Shown: positions 1-5,237, counted from the first letter of the stretch. The stretch is 5,237 nucleotides of DNA from Candidatus Methylomirabilota bacterium (GCA_023249205.1 JAHFDC010000084.1:1-5237), one strand, 5' to 3'. The notes: generated by a model from the sequence alone, not told the origin. Translations and numbers: made by a program.

Positions 1-254
1 CGGGGATTCTCACGGTGGTAATCTTTACCTTCACACTGGTGACGCAGGAGTTCGTGTACGCTTTGACCTTTATCTCTCCAGTATCGCAGTACACGGTCAG
101 CGTCGGGGTGCCGACCTTCCTCGTCCACGGCGACGTGTACTTCTGGGGCTCGCTCATGGCCGGGTGCTTCATCGCCAGCGTCCCGATTGCCATCCTCTAC
201 AACTTCTTCGTGGACCGCTTCATCGCCGGCTTCACCGTCGGGGCCATCAAGTAG
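1..254 (+). CDS. Sugar-type ABC transporter permease (MalG family), C-terminal fragment
   Basis: This is the last 83 codons of an inner-membrane permease subunit of a binding-protein-dependent ABC importer; the 5' part lies off the window. The reading frame is open to the left edge, and the first visible residues (GILTVVIFTFTLVTQEFVYA) read like the segment just after the EAA loop of MalG/UgpE-type permeases, where the helix after the coupling loop begins. Two hydrophobic stretches are visible, about residues 2-25 and 50-70 of the fragment. The end, GFTVGAIK, matches the usual GL-xGAVKG terminus of this family. The GTG at position 15 lies inside this helix and is not a start. Family membership implies carbohydrate or polyol uptake together with a substrate-binding protein, a second permease and an ATPase, none of which is in view. 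The specific substrate cannot be told. Confidence 0.87.
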   Translation, partial: GILTVVIFTFTLVTQEFVYALTFISPVSQYTVSVGVPTFLVHGDVYFWGSLMAGCFIASVPIAILYNFFVDRFIAGFTVGAIK

Positions 255-437
255 GCCGACGCGCCGGCCCGCGCGGCGGCGACGGCCCGAGCCCTGGCCC
301 CGCGTAGCCCCCCCTCCTGTCCGGCCGCGGGGACCGGCCCGCCGCAAGGGCCCCCGGAAAAAACGCCGCGCCCCTCACCACTCCCAGGCGGCGAGGGGCG
401 CGTCTCGATCCGATGCCAGCGCCGGCGCTGAGTCCTC
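255..437. other. Convergent intergenic gap between permease and fumC
   Basis: This 183-base GC-rich gap lies between two convergent genes. Its only well-supported element is the minus-strand terminator at 358-402. For the plus-strand permease there are only weak GC hairpins (for example GGCCC at 336-340 with GGGCC at 348-352) and no following T-run, so its transcription end is not evident. The open frames across this gap are GC-driven and resemble no known protein. Confidence 0.6.
358..402 (-). terminator. Intrinsic terminator of fumC
   Basis: Read on the minus strand, a perfect 10-bp stem (CGCGCCCCTC / GAGGGGCGCG; plus-strand arms 393-402 and 367-376) encloses a 16-nt loop. After three bases (GCG) it is followed by TTTTTT (plus-strand A-run 358-363). 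The hairpin starts 35 nt after the fumC stop codon. A GC-rich stem followed at once by a U-tract is the classical Rho-independent arrangement. On the plus strand the A-run precedes the stem, so it should not terminate the permease transcript in the same way. Confidence 0.88.
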
Positions 438-1826
438 CTACTGCGGCCCCACCATCCGCTCCGGCCGCACCTCCCGGTCGAACTCCTCCGCCGTCAGATA
501 GCCCAGAGCCACCGCCGCCTCCTTGAGCGTCATCCCCTCCCGGTGCGCCTTCTTCGCGATCTGGGCGGCCCGGTCGTAGCCGAGGCGGGGGGCCAGCGCG
601 GTCACCAGCATCAGCGAGCGCTCCAGGTGCTCGCGGATCCGCTCCCGGTCCGGCTCGATGCCGCGGGCGCAGTGCTCCTCGAAAGACTCGCAAGCGTCGG
701 CCAGGAGGCGCACCGAGTGGAGCACGTTGTGAATGATCAGCGGCTTGAAGACATTCAGCTCGAAGTTCCCCGAGGCCCCGCCCACGTTCACCGCCACGTC
801 ATTGCCCAGGACCTGGGCGCAGACCATCGTCAGCGCCTCCGACTGCGTCGGGTTGACCTTCCCGGGCATGATGGAGCTCCCGGGCTCGTTCTCCGGAATG
901 GTGATCTCGCCGAGCCCGGAGCGCGGCCCCGAGGCGAGCCAGCGGACGTCGTTCGCGATCTTCGTGAGCCCGGCCGCCAGGGTTTTGAGCGCGCCGTGGG
1001 CCGCCACCAGGGCATCGTGGGCAGCCAGGGCCTCGAACTTGTTCTCCGCCGAGGCGAACGGATGGCCCGTCAGTTCCGCGATCTTCTTGGCCGCGCGCTC
1101 GGCGAACTCCGGGTGGGCGTTGAGCCCCGTTCCCACCGCTGTCCCCCCGATGGCCAGCTCGTGAAGGTGCGGCATCGCCGCCTCGAGGTGGGAGAGCGCG
1201 TGGTCGAGCTGGCTCGCCCATCCCGAGATCTCCTGCCCGAGCGTCAGGGGCACCGCGTCCTGGAGGTGCGTCCGCCCGATCTTCACGATGTCGGCGAAGG
1301 CCCGTGCCTTGCCGTCCAGGGTGTCCCGGAGCCGGCGCACCGCCGGGAACAGTCGTCCGCGCATCTGCTCCACGGCCGCGATGTGCATCGCCGTCGGGAA
1401 GGTGTCGTTCGAGGACTGGCTCCTGTTGACGTCATCGTTGGGGTGGACCGGCTTTTTCGAGCCGAGCTGGCCGCCAAGCAACTCGATGGCCCGGTTGGCG
1501 ATGACCTCGTTGGCGTTCATGTTCGTCTGGGTGCCGCTGCCGGTCTGCCAGACGACCAGGGGGAAGTGATCATCGAGTGTCCCAGCAATCACCTCGTCCG
1601 CCACCTGGACGATGGCCCGGGCCTTCTCCTCCGGCAGGAGCCCCAGGTCGCGGTTCACGAGCGCGCACGCCTTCTTGAGGATGCCGAAGGCCCGGATCAT
1701 CTCCCGCGGGAAGCGGTCGGCCCCGATCCGGAAGTGGGAAAGCGACCGCTGGGTCTGGGCGCCCCAGTACCGGTCCGCCGGCACCTCCATCGGCCCCATC
1801 GTGTCCGTCTCGACGCGCGTCCTCAT
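438..1826 (-). CDS. fumC: Class II fumarate hydratase (fumarase C)
   Basis: This 462-residue protein catalyses reversible hydration of fumarate to L-malate in the TCA cycle; it is a cytosolic, iron-independent homotetramer of the aspartase/fumarase superfamily. The length is close to E. coli FumC (467). Visible motifs: [19 protein letters not shown] near residues 10-28, [10 protein letters not shown] at 95-104, [11 protein letters not shown] at 138-148, GRTHLQDA at 184-191 with the His187 equivalent of E. coli His188, and the superfamily signature [10 protein letters not shown] at 316-325 with catalytic Ser317 plus Lys323 and Asn325. The offset to E. coli numbering is one residue throughout. 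NEVIANRA and the PVHPNDDVN stretch favour fumarase over aspartase. The ATG start is supported by GGAGG 6 nt upstream and by the usual family N-terminus. The gene is apparently monocistronic, with its own promoter candidate and intrinsic terminator. All catalytic residues are present. Confidence 0.97.
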   Translation of the reverse strand: MRTRVETDTMGPMEVPADRYWGAQTQRSLSHFRIGADRFPREMIRAFGILKKACALVNRDLGLLPEEKARAIVQVADEVIAGTLDDHFPLVVWQTGSGTQTNMNANEVIANRAIELLGGQLGSKKPVHPNDDVNRSQSSNDTFPTAMHIAAVEQMRGRLFPAVRRLRDTLDGKARAFADIVKIGRTHLQDAVPLTLGQEISGWASQLDHALSHLEAAMPHLHELAIGGTAVGTGLNAHPEFAERAAKKIAELTGHPFASAENKFEALAAHDALVAAHGALKTLAAGLTKIANDVRWLASGPRSGLGEITIPENEPGSSIMPGKVNPTQSEALTMVCAQVLGNDVAVNVGGASGNFELNVFKPLIIHNVLHSVRLLADACESFEEHCARGIEPDRERIREHLERSLMLVTALAPRLGYDRAAQIAKKAHREGMTLKEAAVALGYLTAEEFDREVRPERMVGPQ

Positions 1827-1832
1827 CTCATC

Positions 1833-1837
1833 CCTCC
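1833..1837 (-). promoter_or_regulatory. Ribosome binding site of fumC
   Basis: The minus strand reads GGGGGAGGGATGAG just before the ATG. Its GGAGG core sits 6 nt from the start codon, an optimal spacing. It supports the start at 1826 over the internal Met10. Confidence 0.75.
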
Positions 1838-1875
1838 CCCGGCGGGCACCGTCTCACCGCCCGATCTTCGCCCCT

Positions 1876-1903
1876 ATCATAGACCGTCCGGGCAGGGAGG
1901 CAA
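1876..1903 (-). promoter_or_regulatory. Candidate sigma70-type promoter of fumC
   Basis: On the minus strand, TTGCCT (1903-1898; 4 of 6 to TTGACA) and TATGAT (1881-1876; 5 of 6 to TATAAT) are separated by 16 nt. The -10 box is one of the few AT-containing spots in a GC-rich spacer and lies about 50 nt before the fumC start codon, leaving a short leader with a good ribosome binding site. The match is by consensus only; the organism's own sigma factor preferences are unknown. Confidence 0.5.
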
Positions 1904-1916
1904 GTCTGCCGGTGTT

Positions 1917-1940
1917 GCCCGGCCCCGGCGAGGGCCGGGC
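1917..1940. repeat. Perfect 9-bp inverted repeat in the divergent region
   Basis: GCCCGGCCC at 1917-1925 pairs with GGGCCGGGC at 1932-1940 around a 6-nt loop. Neither side is followed by a T-run, so it is not an intrinsic terminator. Its place between the two divergent transcription units would suit an operator or transcript structure, but in DNA this rich in G+C such repeats also arise by chance. Confidence 0.4.
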
Positions 1941-2115
1941 TGCCGCCTTCGCCTTCGGTCCGGCACCGGTGTACAGTAGAGACACGCAGCCCCGCGGTCC
2001 CGCAGGATGAAGGGGGGCCTTGGCACAGCGGGTGCAGGGTGCGAAGCGCAGCCGACTCGCGCCGGCCAAACGAGGTGCGAGGGCGGCACAACGGTCGGGA
2101 CCACCACGCGGATCC

Positions 2116-2120
2116 GGAGG
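2116..2120 (+). promoter_or_regulatory. Ribosome binding site that fixes the thiolase-like start
   Basis: GGAGG is followed by 9 nt and ATG at 2130. This site decides for the start at 2130 over the in-frame ATG at 2007: the protein from 2130 begins MPGIYVAGVGCTRFG, the usual beginning of SCP-x-type thiolases. Confidence 0.75.
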
Positions 2121-2129
2121 GCAAGGACC

Positions 2130-3257
2130 ATGCCCGGGATCTACGTCGCCGGCGTTGGGTGCACGCGGTTCGGCCGCCTCGAGGCCCCTCTCCTGGCCCT
2201 GCTGGCCGAGGCGGCCCAGCAGGCGCTCACCGACGCCGGGATCGAGGAGCCCGACCTCATCGTGGTGGGCACCATGAACCCGGAAGAGTTCACCGGGGAC
2301 GGCACGCTCGCCCCCCTCTTCGCCTCCTTCCTGGGGAGGGCCCACACCCCGGCCTTCCGGGTGGAAACCGGCACCTCCTCCGGAGCCGCCGCCTTCTTCG
2401 CGGCCGCATCGGCCATCGCCGGCGGCTTCGCCCGGACGGCGCTCGTGGTGGCCGGCGAAAAGATGACCGGCCTGGCGACCCCGCGGGTGGCCGAGATCCT
2501 CAGCCGGATGATCGACCCCACGGAGCGGCGGTACGGGGCCACCATGCCGGCCCTCGCCGCCATCGTGACCCGGGCCTACGCCAGGGCCCACCACCTGGAC
2601 CCCGAGGACCTGGCGCTGATCCCGGTGAAGAACCACCGGAATGGCGCCCGCAATCCTCTCGCCCACTTCCAGGCCGAGATCACCGTGGAGGACGTCCTGG
2701 GGAGCCGCCTCATCGCCGATCCCCTCCGCCTCTACGAGGTCTGTCCCATCTCCGACGGGGCGGCGGCCACGGTCCTCACGGCGGAGCGGCGGCCGGTCCG
2801 AGTGGCCGGCATGGGACAGGGGAGCGACCACGTGGCACTGCGCCACCGTCGCTCGCTCACCAGTTTCCGGGCCACCCAGGAGGCGGCCCGGCGCGCCTAC
2901 GCCATGGCCGGCCTCGGGCCCAAGGCGATCCAGGTAGCGGAGGTCCACGACGCCTTCACCCCCTTCGAGCTGATCAACATGGAGGATCTTGGGCTGGCGG
3001 AGGCCGGCAAGGCGGTCCGGGCGCTCTTGAACGGGGAAACAGCCCTGGAGGGACGCCTGCCGGTCAATCCCTCGGGAGGGCTGAAGGCCCGTGGGCACCC
3101 TGTGGGGGCGAGCGGCCTGGCGCAGATCGTGGAGATCGTCTGGCAGCTCCGGGGGCAGGCGGGATCCCGGCAGGTCCGGGAGTCCCGGGTGGGGCTGGCC
3201 CAGAGCATCGGCGGCCTGTCCAGCGTGAACTGGGTGACGATCCTGGCCCGGGACTGA
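2130..3257 (+). CDS. Thiolase-superfamily protein (SCP-x/archaeal type) lacking the catalytic cysteines
   Basis: This 375-residue protein acts on acyl-CoA substrates by family; its exact reaction is unknown. It belongs to the SCP-x/archaeal thiolase group that works with DUF35 partners. Visible signatures: N-terminal IYVAGVGCTRFG (4-15), GEKMTGLAT (109-117), KNHRNGARNP (167-176), EITVEDVLGSRLIADPLR (183-200), CPISDGAAA (205-213), EVHDAFTPFELINMEDLG (271-288) with the HDAF loop His273, and SGGLKARGHPVGASG (315-329) with His323. The nucleophile loop is odd: where relatives have VEAACASG, this protein reads VETGTSSG (78-85), putting Thr82 at the cysteine position. The fourth loop reads AQSIGGLSS (357-365) and also lacks Cys. 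Both histidines and the CoA-binding loops remain, so the fold is probably intact while chemistry is altered. The DUF35 gene 9 nt downstream is its likely partner. Alternatives are a non-thiolytic lyase/aldolase, a regulatory paralogue, or a thiolase with a different nucleophile. Confidence 0.88.
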   Translation: MPGIYVAGVGCTRFGRLEAPLLALLAEAAQQALTDAGIEEPDLIVVGTMNPEEFTGDGTLAPLFASFLGRAHTPAFRVETGTSSGAAAFFAAASAIAGGFARTALVVAGEKMTGLATPRVAEILSRMIDPTERRYGATMPALAAIVTRAYARAHHLDPEDLALIPVKNHRNGARNPLAHFQAEITVEDVLGSRLIADPLRLYEVCPISDGAAATVLTAERRPVRVAGMGQGSDHVALRHRRSLTSFRATQEAARRAYAMAGLGPKAIQVAEVHDAFTPFELINMEDLGLAEAGKAVRALLNGETALEGRLPVNPSGGLKARGHPVGASGLAQIVEIVWQLRGQAGSRQVRESRVGLAQSIGGLSSVNWVTILARD

Positions 3258-3262
3258 GGGAG
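3257..3262 (+). promoter_or_regulatory. Ribosome binding site for the GTG-started DUF35 gene
   Basis: AGGGAG begins at the last base of the thiolase-like gene's TGA stop codon and lies 4 nt before the GTG at 3267. The close packing supports GTG as the start and translational coupling of the two genes. Confidence 0.6.
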
Positions 3263-3266
3263 AACC

Positions 3267-3719
3267 GTGGAGGAGGCACCGAAGACCCAAGAAGAGGCGG
3301 GGACGCCGGCGGGCAGCATCCCGGCGAGCCGCTGCGCCTGCGGCACCGTGACGGCGCCTCCTGCCCCCCACTGCCCGGAGTGTGGCGGCCCCATGGCCCC
3401 CGACACGCTGCCCGCCGTTGGGGAGATTCTCTCTTACACCATCCTCCACTCCCCGCCCGCGGGGTTCGCCGCCCCACTTCCCATCGCCCTGGTGGAGCTG
3501 GTGGGGGGCGTGAAGTTCCTCTGTCACGGCCACGCCGAGCAGGTGGGCCGGTACCGGATCGGCCGCCAGGTGGCGATCGAGGCGGTGGACGGCATCTACT
3601 ACTTCTCCACCATGACCCTTCGGGAACGGATCGCCCTCTTCTGGCGCCGCCGGGGGGAGGCGGAGGAGAAGGTGCGCTCCGTCCTTCGCAGCGTGTTCCG
3701 CCGTTCCCGCCGGCCTTGA
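3267..3719 (+). CDS. Zn-ribbon/OB-fold DUF35 protein, probable partner of the thiolase-like protein
   Basis: This 150-residue protein has a rubredoxin-like zinc ribbon followed by an OB-fold. Residues 21-41 hold four possible zinc ligands, Cys23, Cys25, Cys36 and Cys39 (RCACG and CPECG, with APP between), matching the CG...PP...CPxCG pattern of DUF35 proteins. The OB part runs from about GEILSYTILHSPPAGF (52-67) through PIALVEL (72-78) to GRQVAIE (99-105). In the archaeal thiolase/HMG-CoA synthase complex and in Ltp2-ChsH2, DUF35 domains bind and organise thiolase-fold enzymes; a similar role here is inferred from adjacency (9-nt gap). Oddities: the first ligand pair is CxC rather than the usual CxxC, and after the OB core comes an Arg-rich tail (119-150, with 11 Arg and 1 Lys). 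Start is GTG, with AGGGAG 4 nt upstream. The ribbon could still bind zinc, but this cannot be judged from sequence alone. Confidence 0.85.
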   Translation: MEEAPKTQEEAGTPAGSIPASRCACGTVTAPPAPHCPECGGPMAPDTLPAVGEILSYTILHSPPAGFAAPLPIALVELVGGVKFLCHGHAEQVGRYRIGRQVAIEAVDGIYYFSTMTLRERIALFWRRRGEAEEKVRSVLRSVFRRSRRP

Positions 3720-3782
3720 ATCCGGCCCCAACGGCCGCCCCGCCGACAGCTCCTCCCCGCCGTCACCGCGGGGAGGCCGGAT
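3720..3782. repeat. Nested inverted repeats at the convergent junction
   Basis: An outer pair ATCCGGCC (3720-3727) and GGCCGGAT (3775-3782) encloses an inner 9-bp hairpin, CCTCCCCGC (3752-3760) with GCGGGGAGG (3768-3776) and a 7-nt loop; the two structures share bases 3775-3776 and so compete there. The repeats sit directly after the DUF35 stop codon and span the YtxH stop codon. No T-run follows on either strand, so it is not a textbook intrinsic terminator, but its place between converging genes suggests a two-way transcript end or RNA 3'-end protection. Confidence 0.45.
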
Positions 3783-4131
3783 CGGAGTCCCCGCCCGAGA
3801 GTTTCTGCCTCTCCCGGAGGAAGGTCTCCCTGCCCGCCTCGTAGGCGTCGGTCAGCAGGTCTTTCTTTTCCTCGAAGAACTCCTTCCCCGCCGCCACCAC
3901 CCCTTCGACCTGATCGCGCCACTCCCGGACGCTCCCCTCCGCCTTGCCCTGGAACTCTTTCACGGCTTTCTCGGTTTTCTCCTGCGCCTCCTCGACGAAC
4001 CGCCGCAGGCGGACGCGGGTCCGCTTCCCGCTCTCGGGAGCATAGAGGAGGCCCAGGCCAGCCCCGATGGCCCCGCCCACCAGGAAGGCCAGGACAACCG
4101 CCGACCCCGAGATTCCACGCTCGCTGCTCAT
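3763..4131 (-). CDS. YtxH-like membrane-anchored helical protein
   Basis: This 122-residue protein matches the YtxH/gas-vesicle-like small protein family. Its N-terminal membrane segment (about residues 10-30, AVVLAFLVGGAIGAGLGLLY) is glycine-rich and runs directly into APESGKRTR (31-39), the hallmark APxSGxxTR motif. Residues 42-110 form a highly charged, likely coiled or amphipathic helix, and the tail (111-122) is short and polar. Proteins of this family are poorly characterised; in Bacillus subtilis ytxH is part of a stress-induced operon with ytxG. Here the gene follows a DUF948/YtxG-like gene with only 3 nt between stop and start. The ribosome binding site AAGGAGTGA includes that gene's TGA stop, so the two are probably translationally coupled. 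Function in envelope stress is an inference from relatives; no enzymatic motif is visible. Confidence 0.85.
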   Translation of the reverse strand: MSSERGISGSAVVLAFLVGGAIGAGLGLLYAPESGKRTRVRLRRFVEEAQEKTEKAVKEFQGKAEGSVREWRDQVEGVVAAGKEFFEEKKDLLTDAYEAGRETFLRERQKLSGGDSDPASPR

Positions 4132-4134
4132 CCC

Positions 4135-4143
4135 TCACTCCTT
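4135..4143 (-). promoter_or_regulatory. Ribosome binding site of ytxH-like gene overlapping the upstream stop codon
   Basis: The minus strand reads AAGGAGTGA, near the ideal Shine-Dalgarno sequence, and its last three bases are the TGA stop of the DUF948 gene. The ATG follows 3 nt later. Ribosomes ending the upstream gene would sit on this site, the usual layout for coupled translation. Confidence 0.7.
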
Positions 4144-4596
4144 CCTCTTTTTGAGGAGCCGCCGCAGCAGCGTCCAGGTGCCCGTCTTGACTCCGGCCAC
4201 CAGGCCAATGACGGTCACCAGGTGCGGCGCCAACCCCGTGCGGATCACATCCGTAGTGCTTCGCACCGTCTCGCTCGCACGCCGGAGATTTTCCAGGGTG
4301 CCGCTGACCCGGTCCATCCCCCGGCTCACCTCGTCCGATACATGGCCGACGTTCCGCATCACCTCCTTCAGTTCGTGCAGGGCCGGGGTCAGGTCCGCCT
4401 CCACCGCCCGCAGCAGCCGGTCGGCGGTCTGCACCGTCCCCCGACTCTCCTCGACCAGGGCGTCGGTCCGTTCCAGGAGTCCCTGGAGCTGCCGGAGGAG
4501 CTTCCGGGCCTCGAGAAGCAGGGGGAGCACCACGACGGCCCCCGCCACCGCCACCAGGGCCAGGACCGTCAGGGCCCCCGCCGCCACGGTCTCCAT
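4135..4596 (-). CDS. DUF948 / YtxG-like membrane protein
   Basis: This 153-residue protein has one N-terminal membrane segment (about residues 6-28), then a long charged helix (30-115) with spaced leucines and many Glu/Arg/Asp, typical of DUF948 proteins, and a second hydrophobic or amphipathic stretch (about 119-146) ending in the basic tail KKRKE. DUF948 proteins such as B. subtilis YtxG are general-stress or envelope-associated proteins without known catalytic activity. The pairing with a YtxH-like gene immediately downstream repeats the ytxG-ytxH arrangement and supports the call. Its ATG lies one base after the TGA of the upstream CoA-transferase gene (TGA-G-ATG), with GGGGTGA about 9 nt upstream inside that gene as a weak ribosome binding site, so expression probably depends on coupling. 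A methyl-accepting or MCE-associated coiled-coil protein is a less likely alternative. Confidence 0.75.
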   Translation of the reverse strand: METVAAGALTVLALVAVAGAVVVLPLLLEARKLLRQLQGLLERTDALVEESRGTVQTADRLLRAVEADLTPALHELKEVMRNVGHVSDEVSRGMDRVSGTLENLRRASETVRSTTDVIRTGLAPHLVTVIGLVAGVKTGTWTLLRRLLKKRKE

Positions 4597-4597
4597 C

Positions 4598-5237
4598 TCA
4601 GATCACCCCGTCCCGCCGCAGCCCCAGGCATGCCGCCCCGTCCAGCCCCAACCACTCGGTGAGGACCTGGTCCGCGTGCTCCCCGAGGAGCGGTGGCGGT
4701 TGCTCGACCGCCCCGGGGGTCCCCGACATCTTGAGGGGGTTCCCGGTCACCGTGACCGACCCCACCTTGGGATGGATGAGCGTCCGGACCATCTCCCGGG
4801 CCAGGACCTGGGGACTGGCGAAGACCTCCGCGACATCTTTGATGGAACCACAGGGGATGCCGGCGGCGGTGAAGGCCTCGAGCCACCCTGCCACCGGGCG
4901 AGCCCGCAGGAGGGGTTCCAGGGCCTCTCGCAGGGCCCGCCGGTGCTCCACCCGACCGGCGTCAGTGTCGAAGCGGGGGTCGGAGGCCAGCCCGGGCCGG
5001 TCCAGCACCCGGCAGAACTGTTGGAAGAGGGTCGTGTTCCCGATCGCGACGTTCAGGTGGCCGTCTGCGGCCTCGAAGGTCTCGTAGGGCATGATGGTCG
5101 GGTGGAGGTTCCCCATCCGCACCGGGCTCTTCCCGGTGGCGAAGTAGATCCCGGCCTGGTAGGTGAGAAAGGAGATCATCCCGTCCAGGAGGGCCACGTC
5201 AATCCGCTGCCCCCGCCCGGTCTTCTCCCGGGCGTAG
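4598..5237 (-). CDS. Family III CoA-transferase (CaiB/BaiF type), C-terminal part
   Basis: This is the C-terminal 212 or so residues of an enzyme that moves CoA between carboxylic acids through an aspartyl-CoA intermediate. The frame is open to the right window edge. The GTG at 5197 is an internal valine, because upstream codons read YAREKTGRGQRID, the conserved family segment. Other family features are MGNLHPTIMPYETFEAADGH followed by LNVAIGN, the DPRF...R..RR region, AGIPCGSIKDVAEVFASPQV, and PLLGEHADQVL near the end. The catalytic aspartate lies some 30 residues before TGRGQ in formyl-CoA transferase and is therefore off the window, so activity cannot be checked. The acid substrate is unknown: carnitine, oxalate, succinate/mesaconate and bile-acid branches share these motifs. 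It is the first visible gene of a minus-strand cassette with the DUF948 and YtxH genes. Confidence 0.92.
   Translation of the reverse strand, partial: YAREKTGRGQRIDVALLDGMISFLTYQAGIYFATGKSPVRMGNLHPTIMPYETFEAADGHLNVAIGNTTLFQQFCRVLDRPGLASDPRFDTDAGRVEHRRALREALEPLLRARPVAGWLEAFTAAGIPCGSIKDVAEVFASPQVLAREMVRTLIHPKVGSVTVTGNPLKMSGTPGAVEQPPPLLGEHADQVLTEWLGLDGAACLGLRRDGVI

Larger units (their letters stand above)
1827..2129. other. Divergent intergenic region fumC / thiolase-like operon
   Basis: These 303 bases separate two divergent starts and should carry control signals for both. The fumC side has a reasonable promoter. The thiolase side has only a weak -10-like TACAGT at 1972-1977 with no convincing -35. 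A perfect GC hairpin at 1917-1940 lies between them. An open frame from ATG 2007 joins the thiolase gene in frame, but its 41 residues are low-complexity and lack family similarity, so it is treated as leader. I see no riboswitch or tRNA. Confidence 0.55.

Noticed and set aside
15..17. GTG as start of a short membrane protein
   Set aside because: The frame is open to the left edge and the residues before it fit a MalG-type permease helix.
247..693. Minus-strand 148-codon open frame overlapping the fumC 3' end
   Set aside because: Another frame of fumC and its terminator region; almost entirely Gly/Arg/Ala/Pro and it would read through the intrinsic terminator.
1917..1940. GC hairpin as an intrinsic terminator
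   Set aside because: No T-run follows on either strand and it lies upstream of two divergent genes, where a terminator has no obvious target.
543..1979. Plus-strand 478-codon open frame antisense to fumC
   Set aside because: It is a shadow of a strongly conserved fumarase gene; its product is Arg/Gly/Pro/Val-rich with no recognisable domain, as expected when stop codons are rare in GC-rich DNA.
2007..2129. N-terminal extension of the thiolase-like protein from ATG 2007
   Set aside because: The extra 41 residues are low-complexity and match nothing in the family; GGAGG at 2116-2120 and the family N-terminus both point to 2130.
1854..3731. Minus-strand 625-codon open frame antisense to the thiolase-like/DUF35 operon
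   Set aside because: Composition is dominated by Gly, Arg, Pro and His, with no family motif, and it opposes two genes with clear motifs and ribosome binding sites.
2039..3844. Plus-strand 601-codon open frame overlapping the same operon in another frame
   Set aside because: Arg/Gly/Pro-rich out-of-frame reading of the thiolase-like gene; no motif or plausible start signal.
5195..5197. GTG as start of the CoA-transferase gene
   Set aside because: Upstream codons to the window edge continue the conserved TGRGQRID segment, so the GTG encodes an internal valine and the gene is cut by the edge.

Overview
The window is very GC-rich (about 70% by eye, with G/C-dominated third codon positions). 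It carries seven tightly packed protein genes and no RNA genes, mobile elements or CRISPR. The gene mix is a sugar-type ABC permease, class II fumarase, a thiolase with a DUF35 Zn-ribbon/OB partner, a family III CoA-transferase and a YtxG/YtxH-like envelope pair. This suggests a free-living, acyl-CoA-using, GC-rich bacterium. Methylomirabilota/Rokubacteria-like or deltaproteobacterial soil lineages would fit, but that placement is inference from gene style only.

Layout. (1) 1-254, + strand: C-terminal end of a MalG-type ABC transporter permease, cut by the window edge. (2) 255-437: convergent gap holding a clear intrinsic terminator for the minus-strand fumarase gene. (3) 438-1826, - strand: complete fumC, with a good ribosome binding site and a plausible sigma70-type promoter at 1876-1903. 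(4) 1827-2129: divergent intergenic region with the fumC promoter, a 9-bp GC hairpin and only a weak plus-strand promoter candidate. (5) 2130-3719, + strand: a two-gene operon of a thiolase-superfamily protein and a small DUF35 protein, 9 nt apart. (6) 3720-3762: short convergent gap with nested inverted repeats. (7) 5237-3763, - strand: a tightly coupled cassette of CaiB/BaiF-type CoA-transferase (5' end off the window), a DUF948/YtxG-like membrane protein and a YtxH-like membrane protein, with junctions of 1 and 3 nt.

The most interesting point is the thiolase/DUF35 pair. The fold-defining HDAF and GHPVGASG motifs are intact. However, the position normally held by the nucleophilic cysteine reads VETGTSSG (Thr82), and the C-terminal catalytic loop reads AQSIGG, also without cysteine. 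A thiolase-fold protein with a DUF35 partner and no catalytic cysteine recalls the steroid side-chain aldolase Ltp2-ChsH2(DUF35). The pair may therefore perform a C-C bond reaction on a CoA ester other than classical thiolysis. The other genes look ordinary, although joining a CoA-transferase to a YtxG/YtxH pair in one transcript is unusual.
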